A stretch of 10,727 nt of DNA from JAENVT01 sp031412355 (GTDB lineage Bacteria > Actinomycetota > Acidimicrobiia > Acidimicrobiales > Ilumatobacteraceae). A program made the translations under genes and the position numbers. The stretch spans positions 1-10,727 of the forward strand of contig JANOCR010000247.1 in NCBI GenBank assembly GCA_031412355.1, read 5' to 3'. The notes beneath the pieces were generated by a model. It saw only the letters and a program-made list of their open reading frames with translations. It made no database searches and was not told where the DNA came from. Below, piece by piece: positions 1-6,413 of this stretch; the first letter of the stretch is position 1, and every line of letters begins with the position of its first letter.

Positions 1-2
1 CG

Positions 3-2327
3 CTGGTCGAGGCCAACCCCGTGGCCCAGACAGCGACGGTCACGTACGACCCGAGCGAAACATCGGTCGCTGGCCTTCAGGCGTGGATCGAGGACTGCGG
101 CTACCACTGCGCCGGTCAGTCCGTTCCTGGCCACGTGTGCATGCCGATGCAGGAGCCGGGTGGCGAAGCGAAGCCGGGATCGGGCGATGCTCAAGAATCC
201 GAGCCTCGCGAGCATCCGGCTGGCCACGGTGAGGCGTCGGCGACGCGGTCGCCGCACGACGCGATGGGCCACGGTGGGCACGCGGGAATGTCGATGGCGT
301 CGATGGTCGCCGACATGCGCCGACGCTTTCTGGTCGCGGCCGTGCTGTCGATCCCGATTCTGTTGTGGTCTCCGATCGGGCGTGATGTTCTCAACGTCGA
401 TGTCAGCGCACCGTTCGGGCTCCGCGACGACATCTTCCAGCTGATCTTGAGCGTGCCGGTCGTGTTCTGGGCGGGTTGGATCTTCTTCGATGGCGCGGCC
501 CGGGCGTTGCGGGCGCGCACGTTGGACATGATGGTCTTGGTCGCGGTCGCCGTCGCGGCTGGTTGGTTGTACTCGCTCGTGGTCACTCTCACCGGTGGGG
601 GTGAGGTCTTCTACGAGGCTGCCTCGGTGTTGGCGACGTTCGTGCTGCTCGGCCATTGGTTCGAAATGCGGGCTCGCGGCGGCGCCAACGAAGCAATCCG
701 CGCCCTCATCGATCTCGCACCACCCAAGGCGACTGTTCTGCGCGACGGCAACGAGATCGAGATACCCACCGCGGAGGTCGCTGTCGGCGATCTGCTGCTG
801 ATCCGCCCGGGCGCGAAGGTGGCCGTCGACGGAATGGTCGAAGACGGTGACAGCGACCTCGACGAGTCGATGGTGACCGGAGAGAGTCTCCCCGTCCACA
901 AAGCATCCGGTGACCAGGTCATCGGCGCAACCCTGAACACGACAGGCACCCTCAGGGTACGAGCCACCAAGGTGGGCGCCGACACCGCGTTGGCCCAGAT
1001 CGTCAAGCTCGTTCAGGAAGCGCAGAACTCCAAGGCTCCGGGCCAGCGCCTGGCCGACCGGGCCGCATTCTGGCTGGTGTTCGTCGCCCTGCTCGGCGGC
1101 GCCGCCACTTTCGCCGTGTGGTATCTGCTGGCCGACCGTTCGGTAGGAGAAGCGATGCTGTTCGCGATCACGGTGGTGGTCATCACCTGCCCCGACGCGC
1201 TCGGTTTGGCGACCCCGACGGCGATCATGGTCGGCACTGGTCTCGGCGCCCAGCGGGGCGTGTTGTTCAAGAACGCGATGGCGCTCGAAACCGCGGCGCG
1301 CATCGACACGGTCGTGATGGACAAGACCGGCACGCTCACCAAAGGCGAACCGGAGGTCACCGATATCGTCACCGAGGGCATCGACGAGGCAGAAATGCTC
1401 GCGCTCGTCGCAGCCGTCGAACGAGAATCCGAGCACCCGCTCGCCCGGGCAGTCGTGCTCGCCGCCGAGTCCCGAGGCGCTGCCGTAATGCGCGCTGAGG
1501 ACTTCGACAGCGTCCCCGGCCATGGCGCGATCGCCACCGTCGACGGACGACGGGTTGCTGTCGGCAACCGTCGGTTGATGGAACGCGAGAAGATCGACCT
1601 CGGTTCGCTAGCGGAGCGCCGCCAGCAACTCGCCGAGAACGGTCGCACTGCGGTCGTTGTGGCTGTTGACGGGCGAGCCGTCGGGCTGATCGCGATGGCG
1701 GATGCGCCACGTGATACGGCGGCGGCGGCGGTGGCGGCTCTGCGAGCGCTCGACATTGAGGTGGTGATGCTCACCGGCGACAATGAGGCAACCGCCAAGC
1801 GCATCGCCGGGATACTTGGGGTCGACACGGTGATTGCCGAGGTTCTACCCGGCGACAAGTCGGCGAAGATCGCCGAGCTGCAAGGTCAGGGCCGCAAGGT
1901 CGCCATGGTGGGCGATGGTGTCAACGACGCCCCCGCCCTCGCCCAGGCCGACATCGGCATCGCGATCGGTGCCGGCACCGACGTCGCCATCGAGACCGCC
2001 GATCTGGTGTTGATGCGATCAGATCCCCTCGATGTGCCGGTCGCGTTGCAGATCGGGCGCGGAACGCTGCGCAAGATGCGCCAGAACTTGGGATGGGCGG
2101 TCGGTTACAACGTTCTCGCCCTCCCGATCGCAGCGGGCGTGTTCGAGCCCGCGTTCGGGCTCGTTCTGCGCCCCGAGATCGCCGCCCTGTCCATGTCCGG
2201 TTCCAGCATCATCGTCGCTGTCAACGCCGTGATGCTCAAACGAATCAAACTGCCGACAACCCCGCTGCCCGCCCAAACCCTCGTTCCAACATCTCCCGAC
2301 GACAAGGCGATTCTGGGCACCAACTGA
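3..2327 (+). CDS. Copper-type P1B heavy-metal ATPase (CPD subgroup), 5' end cut off
   Basis: ATP-driven efflux pump for a soft metal ion, most likely Cu(I), in the cytoplasmic membrane. The reading frame is open to the window edge, and the first residues (LVEANPVAQTATVTYDP) are the second half of a heavy-metal-associated (HMA) domain, so the GTG at 21 is not the true start. Residue numbers below count from that GTG. A His/Met-rich linker (MGHGGHAGMSM, about 82-92) precedes the membrane part. Present are the actuator motif TGES (286-289), the TM6 metal motif CPD (390-392) instead of the usual CPC, the phosphorylation site DKTGT (D434), the SEHPLA nucleotide-binding motif and the hinge GDGVNDAP. 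TM7 has GYN and TM8 has MSGSS, as in Cu(I)-type P1B-1 pumps. Length fits the family. The family assignment is secure; copper specificity is inferred. Confidence 0.95.
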   Translation: MVEANPVAQTATVTYDPSETSVAGLQAWIEDCGYHCAGQSVPGHVCMPMQEPGGEAKPGSGDAQESEPREHPAGHGEASATRSPHDAMGHGGHAGMSMASMVADMRRRFLVAAVLSIPILLWSPIGRDVLNVDVSAPFGLRDDIFQLILSVPVVFWAGWIFFDGAARALRARTLDMMVLVAVAVAAGWLYSLVVTLTGGGEVFYEAASVLATFVLLGHWFEMRARGGANEAIRALIDLAPPKATVLRDGNEIEIPTAEVAVGDLLLIRPGAKVAVDGMVEDGDSDLDESMVTGESLPVHKASGDQVIGATLNTTGTLRVRATKVGADTALAQIVKLVQEAQNSKAPGQRLADRAAFWLVFVALLGGAATFAVWYLLADRSVGEAMLFAITVVVITCPDALGLATPTAIMVGTGLGAQRGVLFKNAMALETAARIDTVVMDKTGTLTKGEPEVTDIVTEGIDEAEMLALVAAVERESEHPLARAVVLAAESRGAAVMRAEDFDSVPGHGAIATVDGRRVAVGNRRLMEREKIDLGSLAERRQQLAENGRTAVVVAVDGRAVGLIAMADAPRDTAAAAVAALRALDIEVVMLTGDNEATAKRIAGILGVDTVIAEVLPGDKSAKIAELQGQGRKVAMVGDGVNDAPALAQADIGIAIGAGTDVAIETADLVLMRSDPLDVPVALQIGRGTLRKMRQNLGWAVGYNVLALPIAAGVFEPAFGLVLRPEIAALSMSGSSIIVAVNAVMLKRIKLPTTPLPAQTLVPTSPDDKAILGTN

Positions 2328-2408
2328 ACTGTCCTGACGGCGAAACCTGGCCCTGAGACCTCGTGTTGCGGGCTTCTACGCAGAGCCGTGCACCGGTCGC
2401 CGGGAGCC

Positions 2409-2458
2409 ACGCATTCGCCGCTGCCACCTTCTTCGGAATCGCCGAAGTGGGAATGCGT
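2409..2458. repeat. Imperfect long palindrome between the ATPase gene and the small-protein genes
   Basis: The outer arms ACGCATTC (2409-2416) and GAATGCGT (2451-2458) are perfect reverse complements. Inside them CTTCGG (2431-2436) pairs with CCGAAG (2442-2447) around a 5-nt loop. The two arm pairs are separated by an unpaired stretch mostly on the left side. No T-tract follows, so a classical intrinsic terminator is not supported; it may be an RNA hairpin that separates expression of the ATPase from the genes downstream, or an operator. The rest of the 2328-2541 spacer holds only a short inverted repeat, CCAAG-N5-CTTGG (2506-2520), just upstream of the next gene. Confidence 0.4.
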
Positions 2459-2541
2459 AGCGGGTGCGGATGCCACAGGCAACGCTCGGGTTCAAGATGA
2501 TCACACCAAGGAACTCTTGGCTACTGATGAAGGAGCGATAC

Positions 2542-2739
2542 ATGACTGGCGAACACAGTGGCTGCTGCTGCAACCACGACGATCTAGACCAGGACCACGA
2601 TCAAAAGGACAAAGCTGTTCAATCATCCCAGACCGTGACGGTCACCGAAGCTGCGAGTTGCTGCAGCGGCGCAGGCAACCACGAGGGGGCGTTCCGGTCC
2701 AACGACCACGCCTCGACCGCCGTGCGGAGTTCATCATGA
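2542..2739 (+). CDS. Small Cys/His/Asp-rich protein, possible metal binder (65 aa)
   Basis: I do not recognise a family. The start is chosen at ATG 2542 because AGGAG (2531-2535) sits 6 nt upstream; the frame could open earlier (2464) but without such a site. The protein has a CCC cluster followed by NHDD (residues 8-14), an acidic/His stretch (DLDQDHDQKD) and a second CC pair at 40-41. It has no signal peptide and no membrane segment, so it should be cytoplasmic. The stop TGA overlaps the ATG of the next gene (ATGA at 2736-2739), which indicates translational coupling. Clustered cysteines next to a metal ATPase suggest a metallothionein-like buffer or metallochaperone, but this is inference. 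It could be missed by automatic annotation because the downstream gene's frame can be over-extended across it. Confidence 0.7.
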   Translation: MTGEHSGCCCNHDDLDQDHDQKDKAVQSSQTVTVTEAASCCSGAGNHEGAFRSNDHASTAVRSSS

Positions 2740-3125
2740 ACGCCAATGGCCATCCGACAACGCATCTCACCCCGACTCCGCACATCCAACCTCCGCCCCC
2801 CGGAGTTCGGAAACAAAAAGGCGGCCGTCACGGCTTCATGATGATCATCTGTTGCATTCCGATGCTGGCGATCGCCATCGTGCTCGTCGCAACAGGAGTC
2901 GCCGGCGCCGGCTTCATGGTCGCAGCACTCGCCTGCACCGCCATGATGGCCCTGATGATGCGCGGCATGAACCACGGTGGCATGAACCACGGTGGTATGA
3001 ACCACGATCGACAGAACGAAACTGGAATCGTTCACGACGACGTCGACCAACGCGTCACGAACCACAGTAGAAATCGGCCGATCGTCCCGTCGCATACGGT
3101 TCGCGGTCGCCGCAGCAATCGATGA
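2736..3125 (+). CDS. Small Met/His-rich membrane protein, DUF2933-like (129 aa)
   Basis: The start at ATG 2736 is supported by GGAG (2726-2729) 6 nt upstream and by the ATGA overlap with the preceding small gene; the frame is open upstream to 2388 but that extension lies across the other gene. Residues 1-30 are Pro/His-rich and hydrophilic. A hydrophobic hairpin at about 34-76 contains ICC (38-40) and AC (66-67) cysteines, followed by three GMNHG/D repeats (77-91) and a basic hydrophilic tail. The pattern of a short hydrophobic block with internal Cys followed by MRG and a Met/His tail resembles DUF2933-type proteins found beside copper genes. Likely a membrane-associated Cu(I)/Ag(I) binder; the exact role is unknown. 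Confidence 0.75.
   Translation: MNANGHPTTHLTPTPHIQPPPPGVRKQKGGRHGFMMIICCIPMLAIAIVLVATGVAGAGFMVAALACTAMMALMMRGMNHGGMNHGGMNHDRQNETGIVHDDVDQRVTNHSRNRPIVPSHTVRGRRSNR
2964..3008 (+). repeat. Three tandem 15-bp repeats encoding GMNHG/GMNHG/GMNHD
   Basis: Three copies of a 15-nt unit (GGCATGAACCACGGT, the third with GGT for the first codon and GAT for the last) lie head to tail inside the small membrane protein gene. They encode a Met/His metal-binding-like tail. The near-identical codons show recent duplication, so copy number may vary between strains. Confidence 0.9.
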
Positions 3126-3140
3126 AATCCTCGGCGTCGC

Positions 3141-4235
3141 GTGACTGACACCCCACTGTCTCGGCCGAGACCGACCCGGATGCTCATCATCACCGCCGCA
3201 TGGGGTTCGTGTTTTGTCGCGATCGACTGGGGGTTGCGAGATGCACCTGTCCTCTGGTTTGCCGCATTCCGCTCGTTGCTCGCAGGGGCTGTGCTCGTCG
3301 GCGTCGCCTACGCGCAACATCGACCCCGCCCGCACGGAGTTACCGAATGGAGCCAAATCAGCATTCTCGCCCTGTTCAACGTGACGATTGCGTTCGCGGC
3401 GATGTTCGCCGCTGCTGCCGCGCTCTCTGCCGGTGTCGCGGCCGTGTTGTCGAACGCGCAGCCGCTCCTCATCCTGCTACCTGCCTGGTGGCTCTTTCGC
3501 GAACGACCTCAGCGCTCCGCAGGAGTGGCCGCAGCGGTCGGTTTCGTCGGATTGGCAGTCACCGCCTCTGCGTCGATCGGGACGACGAGCGGCGCCGCCC
3601 TCGCACTACTTGCCGCTACCGCAGTCACAACAGGGACTCTCCTCGCACGCCGAATGCATGACGTCGACGTGGTCGTCGTCAGCGCATGGCACTTTCTCAT
3701 CGGCGGTGCAGGACTGTCGATTCTCGCGGTCGTGCGCGAAGGAGCACCATCGATCAGTTGGACACCCCGGTTCATCGCCACATTGGCGTTCCTCGCGCTC
3801 GTAGGCACGGCAGGCGCATTCGTCTTGTGGTTCATCGAAGTCCGACGCGCTCCACTGGCGGCGGTTGCCCTCTGGACATTTCTAACGCCCGTGTTCGGTC
3901 TCAGCTTTGGCGCCGTCGCGCTTCGCGAGTATCCAACGGGTCTCGAACTGGCTGGGATTGCGCTTGTCCTTGCCGGCTTGGCAGGTGGTCTCGCCTGGCC
4001 CGCCCGAGGTCCGAGCAACGTGAACGTCGACTCAGCCCCGGACAGGTCGAGTGCGTTCGACTTCTTCTCGTCGCGGTCATCGGATCGTCTGGTCAGCGGC
4101 CATCGCGACGGCGACATCGTCTCGGCGCGATCGCCGATCGAGCAGGAGGAATTGGACCGATGCCACGACCACCAACGCTGCGACCCACTGGTTGAGGCGA
4201 AGACCGCCGACCACGTGCGCCGGATCGATACGTAA
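3141..4235 (+). CDS. EamA/DMT-superfamily transporter
   Basis: Predicted ten-helix inner-membrane exporter of the drug/metabolite transporter superfamily; the substrate cannot be told from sequence. The first half has the typical pattern AAWGSCFVAIDWGLR, FRSLLAG and a helix with NAQPLL; the second half repeats it with a late helix FLTPVFGLSFGAVALREYPT, the usual EamA ending. GTG 3141 is the first possible start, because the stop of the previous gene (3123-3125) lies in the same frame; ATG 3180 is an alternative. Neither has a clear Shine-Dalgarno. The conserved part ends near 4020. The last 60-70 residues are hydrophilic and Ser/Asp/Arg-rich, and 4077-4235 is antisense to the 3' end of lgt, so this tail is probably not conserved. 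At 364 aa the protein is longer than the usual 290-310. It follows the preceding gene by 15 nt, so co-transcription is likely. Confidence 0.85.
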   Translation: MTDTPLSRPRPTRMLIITAAWGSCFVAIDWGLRDAPVLWFAAFRSLLAGAVLVGVAYAQHRPRPHGVTEWSQISILALFNVTIAFAAMFAAAAALSAGVAAVLSNAQPLLILLPAWWLFRERPQRSAGVAAAVGFVGLAVTASASIGTTSGAALALLAATAVTTGTLLARRMHDVDVVVVSAWHFLIGGAGLSILAVVREGAPSISWTPRFIATLAFLALVGTAGAFVLWFIEVRRAPLAAVALWTFLTPVFGLSFGAVALREYPTGLELAGIALVLAGLAGGLAWPARGPSNVNVDSAPDRSSAFDFFSSRSSDRLVSGHRDGDIVSARSPIEQEELDRCHDHQRCDPLVEAKTADHVRRIDT

Positions 4236-4916
4236 GCCCTCGATCCAGAATCGTCCTGCGAAGTAGCCAGCGAGATACACGGCAAACAGCCGGCCGGGTT
4301 TCAACGACATTCGTCGATCGATGTAGAGCAGCAGAATGCAGAGTGCGAGATTCCACACCGATTCGTACAAGAACGTGGGATGGAATGTGGTGCCCGATGG
4401 GTATCCGGCAGGAAGTTTGTCGTCGGATATCCGCAACGCCCACGGCAGCGTGGTGGCTCGGCCGAACAGCTCCTGGTTCCACCAGTTGCCCCACCTCCCG
4501 ATCGATTGGGCAAGCGGTATCGCCGGCGCTGCGGCGGTGAGTAGTTCCGGGATCGGTACACCGCTGCGGCGGGCGCCGTAGACACCACCCAGGACACCGC
4601 CGAGCAGTCCGCCGGGAATGCCGAGACCGCCCTTCCAGACCATCGGAATGCGCGCGACGTCGCCGCTGAAAGCGCTCCAGTCGGTGACGACGTGGTAGAG
4701 CCGGGCACCGACAATTCCGGCGATGACCGCCCAGGTGGCGATCGAGCTCATGTCGTCGCGGGTGCCGGAACCGCTGCTGGTCAGGCGTCGACCTGCCAAC
4801 GAGACCGCCGCGACCACACCGACGGCGATCATCAGACCGTATGCGGTGACACGAAGTGAACCAATCGCCATCGATCCGCTCGTCGGGCTGGGGATACTCG
4901 AAGGAAGCCAATACAT
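4077..4916 (-). CDS. lgt: Prolipoprotein diacylglyceryl transferase
   Basis: Transfers diacylglycerol from phosphatidylglycerol to the lipobox cysteine of prolipoproteins at the outer face of the membrane. The 279-residue protein has all family landmarks: SIPSP near the N-terminus (7-11), ARLYHVV, the GGLGIPGG loop (96-103), the signature GRWGNWWNQE (140-149), HPTFLYES (179-186) and GRFWIEGLRID (221-231). ATG 4916 is chosen since MYWLPSSIPSP matches the family N-terminus and the palindromic operator ends 11 nt upstream; the frame opens to 5000, but that would run through the operator. There is no obvious Shine-Dalgarno. The 3' end overlaps the convergent EamA gene by 159 nt. It sits away from the his/trp-type contexts where housekeeping lgt is often found, so it may be a second copy dedicated to the copper-response lipoproteins; that part is inference. 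Confidence 0.93.
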   Translation of the reverse strand: MYWLPSSIPSPTSGSMAIGSLRVTAYGLMIAVGVVAAVSLAGRRLTSSGSGTRDDMSSIATWAVIAGIVGARLYHVVTDWSAFSGDVARIPMVWKGGLGIPGGLLGGVLGGVYGARRSGVPIPELLTAAAPAIPLAQSIGRWGNWWNQELFGRATTLPWALRISDDKLPAGYPSGTTFHPTFLYESVWNLALCILLLYIDRRMSLKPGRLFAVYLAGYFAGRFWIEGLRIDPAHVVGGLRLNQWVAALVVVASVQFLLLDRRSRRDDVAVAMAADQTIR

Positions 4917-4927
4917 GGTCACGAGAC

Positions 4928-4947
4928 TACTACGACATCTTGTAGTA
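4928..4947. promoter_or_regulatory. BlaI/CopY-like operator, site 1 (upstream of lgt)
   Basis: TACTACGACATCTTGTAGTA, a 6+6 bp palindrome with 8-nt spacer (7+7 counting the flanking C/G). It ends 11 nt before the lgt start codon. On the lgt strand a TANNNT hexamer, TAGTCT (4929-4924), overlaps the near edge and could be the -10 element, so a bound repressor would block transcription directly. The motif recurs at three more places in the window. Confidence 0.75.
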
Positions 4948-5083
4948 GATACTTGATCGACGAATCCGATCCTGCGGCTATCGGGTGATACCGAACGCAT
5001 CCGCGTTGCGGGTGAACTCCGGCCAAGCAGCCGCTACGGCGATCGATTCACAGCACGTGGTATTTAACGTTGCGTCGGAAGTT

Positions 5084-5103
5084 TACTACGACAGAATGTA
5101 GTA
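5084..5103. promoter_or_regulatory. BlaI/CopY-like operator, site 2 (lgt/M23 spacer)
   Basis: TACTACGACAGAATGTAGTA, identical to site 1 except in the central three to four bases. It lies 209 nt upstream of the M23 peptidase start and 167 nt upstream of lgt. No gene begins just beyond it on either strand, unlike the other three sites. It may control a promoter for the peptidase with a long leader, or cooperate with site 1. Confidence 0.7.
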
Positions 5104-5256
5104 GTTGTGCTCGATAGGCACTCTGCCGCGGGTTGAGTCCTGATTGTCGCGGCTGGGCCGTCGTGATCGTGAACGACGCAATGCTTGGCATCTCGATCAC
5201 GCTTCTTCCGGGAGGGAACTGACACCTGAACGCCTCCATCGGCCGCTTACATCAGC

Positions 5257-5284
5257 GTGACTATCGTCACCTAACTGTAGTCTA
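5257..5284 (+). promoter_or_regulatory. Possible promoter of the M23 peptidase gene
   Basis: GTGACT (5257-5262) and TAGTCT (5279-5284) are separated by 16 nt and lie 28 nt before the start codon, a plausible -35/-10 pair for a housekeeping actinobacterial sigma factor. The -35 overlaps the GTGAC-TATC-GTCAC inverted repeat, a possible protein-binding site. This is a pattern match only. Confidence 0.3.
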
Positions 5285-5311
5285 TTCGTAATGATTCCGT
5301 AACCTTTCGGC

Positions 5312-5872
5312 ATGGCTCTTCCTAAGCGTGTGGTCGGACGCGTGCTCGCCGCTATCTCAATCATCGGTGTCGGCCTGCTTGTTACCGATACCGCGGCCGC
5401 CCATGTTGTCAAAGTGCAAAAATCGGCATCTCGCGTGACTTTGCTCGACGCCTGCCCGGTTGGAGGCCAGAGCGAGTATGCGGATAGTTGGGGTGACCGA
5501 CGCTCGGGTGGACGCCGGCACGAGGGCGTCGATATGGCCGCAGAGCGTGGAACGCCGGTACTCGCCGTGGTCGCTGGTGACGCGGAGTTCAAGCGCAGCA
5601 ACCTCGGCGGTAACGCGATCTGGCTCGTCACGCCATCGGGGGCGCGCTTCTACTATGCACACCTCGATGCCTTCGAAGGCTCGAGTCGCCGCGTGTCGCC
5701 GGGCGAGGTCGTTGGCTATGTCGGCAGCACCGGCAACGCTGGGGGTAACCACCTTCATTTCGAGACACGTCTCGGTGATGTGGCAAATAACCCGTATCCG
5801 CTCGTGCAGAGAGCCTGCGCGTTGCGCTTGATCGTTCCCACGCAACCATCGATGACTCGAAACGTGCAGTAG
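5312..5872 (+). CDS. Secreted M23-family (LytM) zinc metallopeptidase
   Basis: A 186-residue exported endopeptidase predicted to cut peptide cross-bridges in peptidoglycan. Residues 1-30 form a signal peptide: basic start MALPKR, a hydrophobic stretch, and TAAAH near the cleavage region. The M23 fold follows at about 50-165 with the zinc ligands H70 and D74 (RHEGVDM), the catalytic-type H117 (YYAHLD) and H147/H149 (HLHFE), so the site looks complete. There is no separate cell-wall-binding domain. The start ATG 5312 lacks a Shine-Dalgarno but precedes the signal peptide directly. It is transcribed divergently from lgt and converges on the rhodanese gene with a 29-bp gap. An operator-like site lies 209 nt upstream. 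Why a wall hydrolase belongs in a copper cluster is not evident. Confidence 0.9.
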   Translation: MALPKRVVGRVLAAISIIGVGLLVTDTAAAHVVKVQKSASRVTLLDACPVGGQSEYADSWGDRRSGGRRHEGVDMAAERGTPVLAVVAGDAEFKRSNLGGNAIWLVTPSGARFYYAHLDAFEGSSRRVSPGEVVGYVGSTGNAGGNHLHFETRLGDVANNPYPLVQRACALRLIVPTQPSMTRNVQ

Positions 5873-5901
5873 ATGAGCACGCCCACGCGCGCCGTCCGGG
5901 C

Positions 5902-6345
5902 TCAAGGGTCGGTGGTACTCGTCACCGAGCGGCCGCTTGCCCGCCACGCATTCATCCCGCCATCGAGTTCGACGATGTTCGTGTAGCCAAGCCCTGCGAG
6001 GGTGATCACCGCATCGGCCGACATCGCGTCCGACCGGCAATACACAACGAGTGGGATGGCCGGGTTGGAGGGGAGTGCCGAGGCGTCGATCTCGTTGAAC
6101 GGCATGAACAAGTCGGTGCCTTCGATCTCGCCCTCGTAAGGCACGTGAACGTTGATGACAACAGCGTCGGGCTGTTCGAGGGCGGCTTCGAACGCGCTGG
6201 GATCGACGAGTCGATGTGTCGGCGTTTCGGAACTCATGTCCATGCCGCCCATCGTTGAGCCCGAGCCGTGGTCCATGCCGGGCATGCCCAAGGCGAAGTA
6301 CGTTGCCACGCCGACGGCGAAGGTGATGATCGCCACGACCATCAT
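5902..6345 (-). CDS. Membrane-anchored rhodanese-domain protein with Met/His-rich linker
   Basis: Single N-terminal membrane helix (residues 3-20), then a Met/His/Gly-rich linker (GMPGMDHGSGSTMGGMDM, 20-37) and a rhodanese domain to the end facing outside the membrane. The domain carries the active-site cysteine C103 in the loop VYCRSDAMS and the closing GGMNAW motif. Expected role: sulfur transfer or persulfide/thiol handling outside the membrane, possibly with metal binding by the linker. It lies downstream of the multicopper oxidase on the same strand and is probably co-transcribed. The start is uncertain: ATG 6345 is followed by ATG 6342, which has AGGA at better spacing, but a much stronger AAAGGAG lies 7 nt before an in-frame ATT at 6390, which would add 15 residues. 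No ATG, GTG or TTG occurs in that extension. Confidence 0.88.
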   Translation of the reverse strand: MMVVAIITFAVGVATYFALGMPGMDHGSGSTMGGMDMSSETPTHRLVDPSAFEAALEQPDAVVINVHVPYEGEIEGTDLFMPFNEIDASALPSNPAIPLVVYCRSDAMSADAVITLAGLGYTNIVELDGGMNAWRASGRSVTSTTDP

Positions 6346-6413
6346 CTTTCCTGAGCGTGGGCTGGGTTCGTCGAGCTGATTTGGCGGAATCTCGGTGCTC
6401 CTTTGGTCGCGCG

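Larger units (their letters stand above)
4917..5311. other. 395-bp intergenic region between divergent lgt and M23 peptidase genes
   Basis: No convincing coding sequence was found. It holds two copies of the TACTAC-N8-GTAGTA palindrome (4928-4947 and 5084-5103, 156 bp apart). It also has a perfect 8-bp inverted repeat CGTGATCG/CGATCACG (5162-5169 and 5194-5201) enclosing ATGC-TTG-GCAT, and a short inverted repeat GTGAC-TATC-GTCAC (5257-5270). Only tiny open frames occur to the right of the second palindrome (up to about 29 codons ending near 5222), none with a good start. The stretch 5104-5311 could be a structured leader of the peptidase mRNA or carry a small RNA. Confidence 0.6.

Noticed and set aside
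21..23. GTG as the start of the ATPase
   Set aside because: The frame is open to the window edge and upstream residues continue the HMA domain.
1013..1858. Long open frame antisense to the metal ATPase (281 aa)
   Set aside because: Ser/Ala/Thr/Arg-rich composition typical of the complement of a high-GC gene; no motif or start signal.
2388..2735. Upstream extension of the small membrane protein frame (245 aa in total)
   Set aside because: It is Arg/Pro-rich and low in order, runs across the Cys-rich gene, and the ATG at 2736 has a good ribosome-binding site and ATGA coupling.
3509..4285. 258-aa frame antisense to the EamA gene
   Set aside because: Composition of a shadow frame; the plus strand encodes a clear transporter.
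5048..5239. 63-aa minus-strand frame in the lgt/M23 spacer
   Set aside because: It runs through operator site 2, has no ribosome-binding site and no recognisable features.
5258..5284. Possible fifth operator (GACTA...TGTAGTC)
   Set aside because: The CTA/TAG half-sites are 14 nt apart instead of 10, so it does not fit the core geometry of the other four.
5104..5311. c-di-AMP (ydaO-type) riboswitch before the M23 peptidase
   Set aside because: Such riboswitches precede some actinobacterial wall hydrolases, but I could not find their conserved sequence blocks here.
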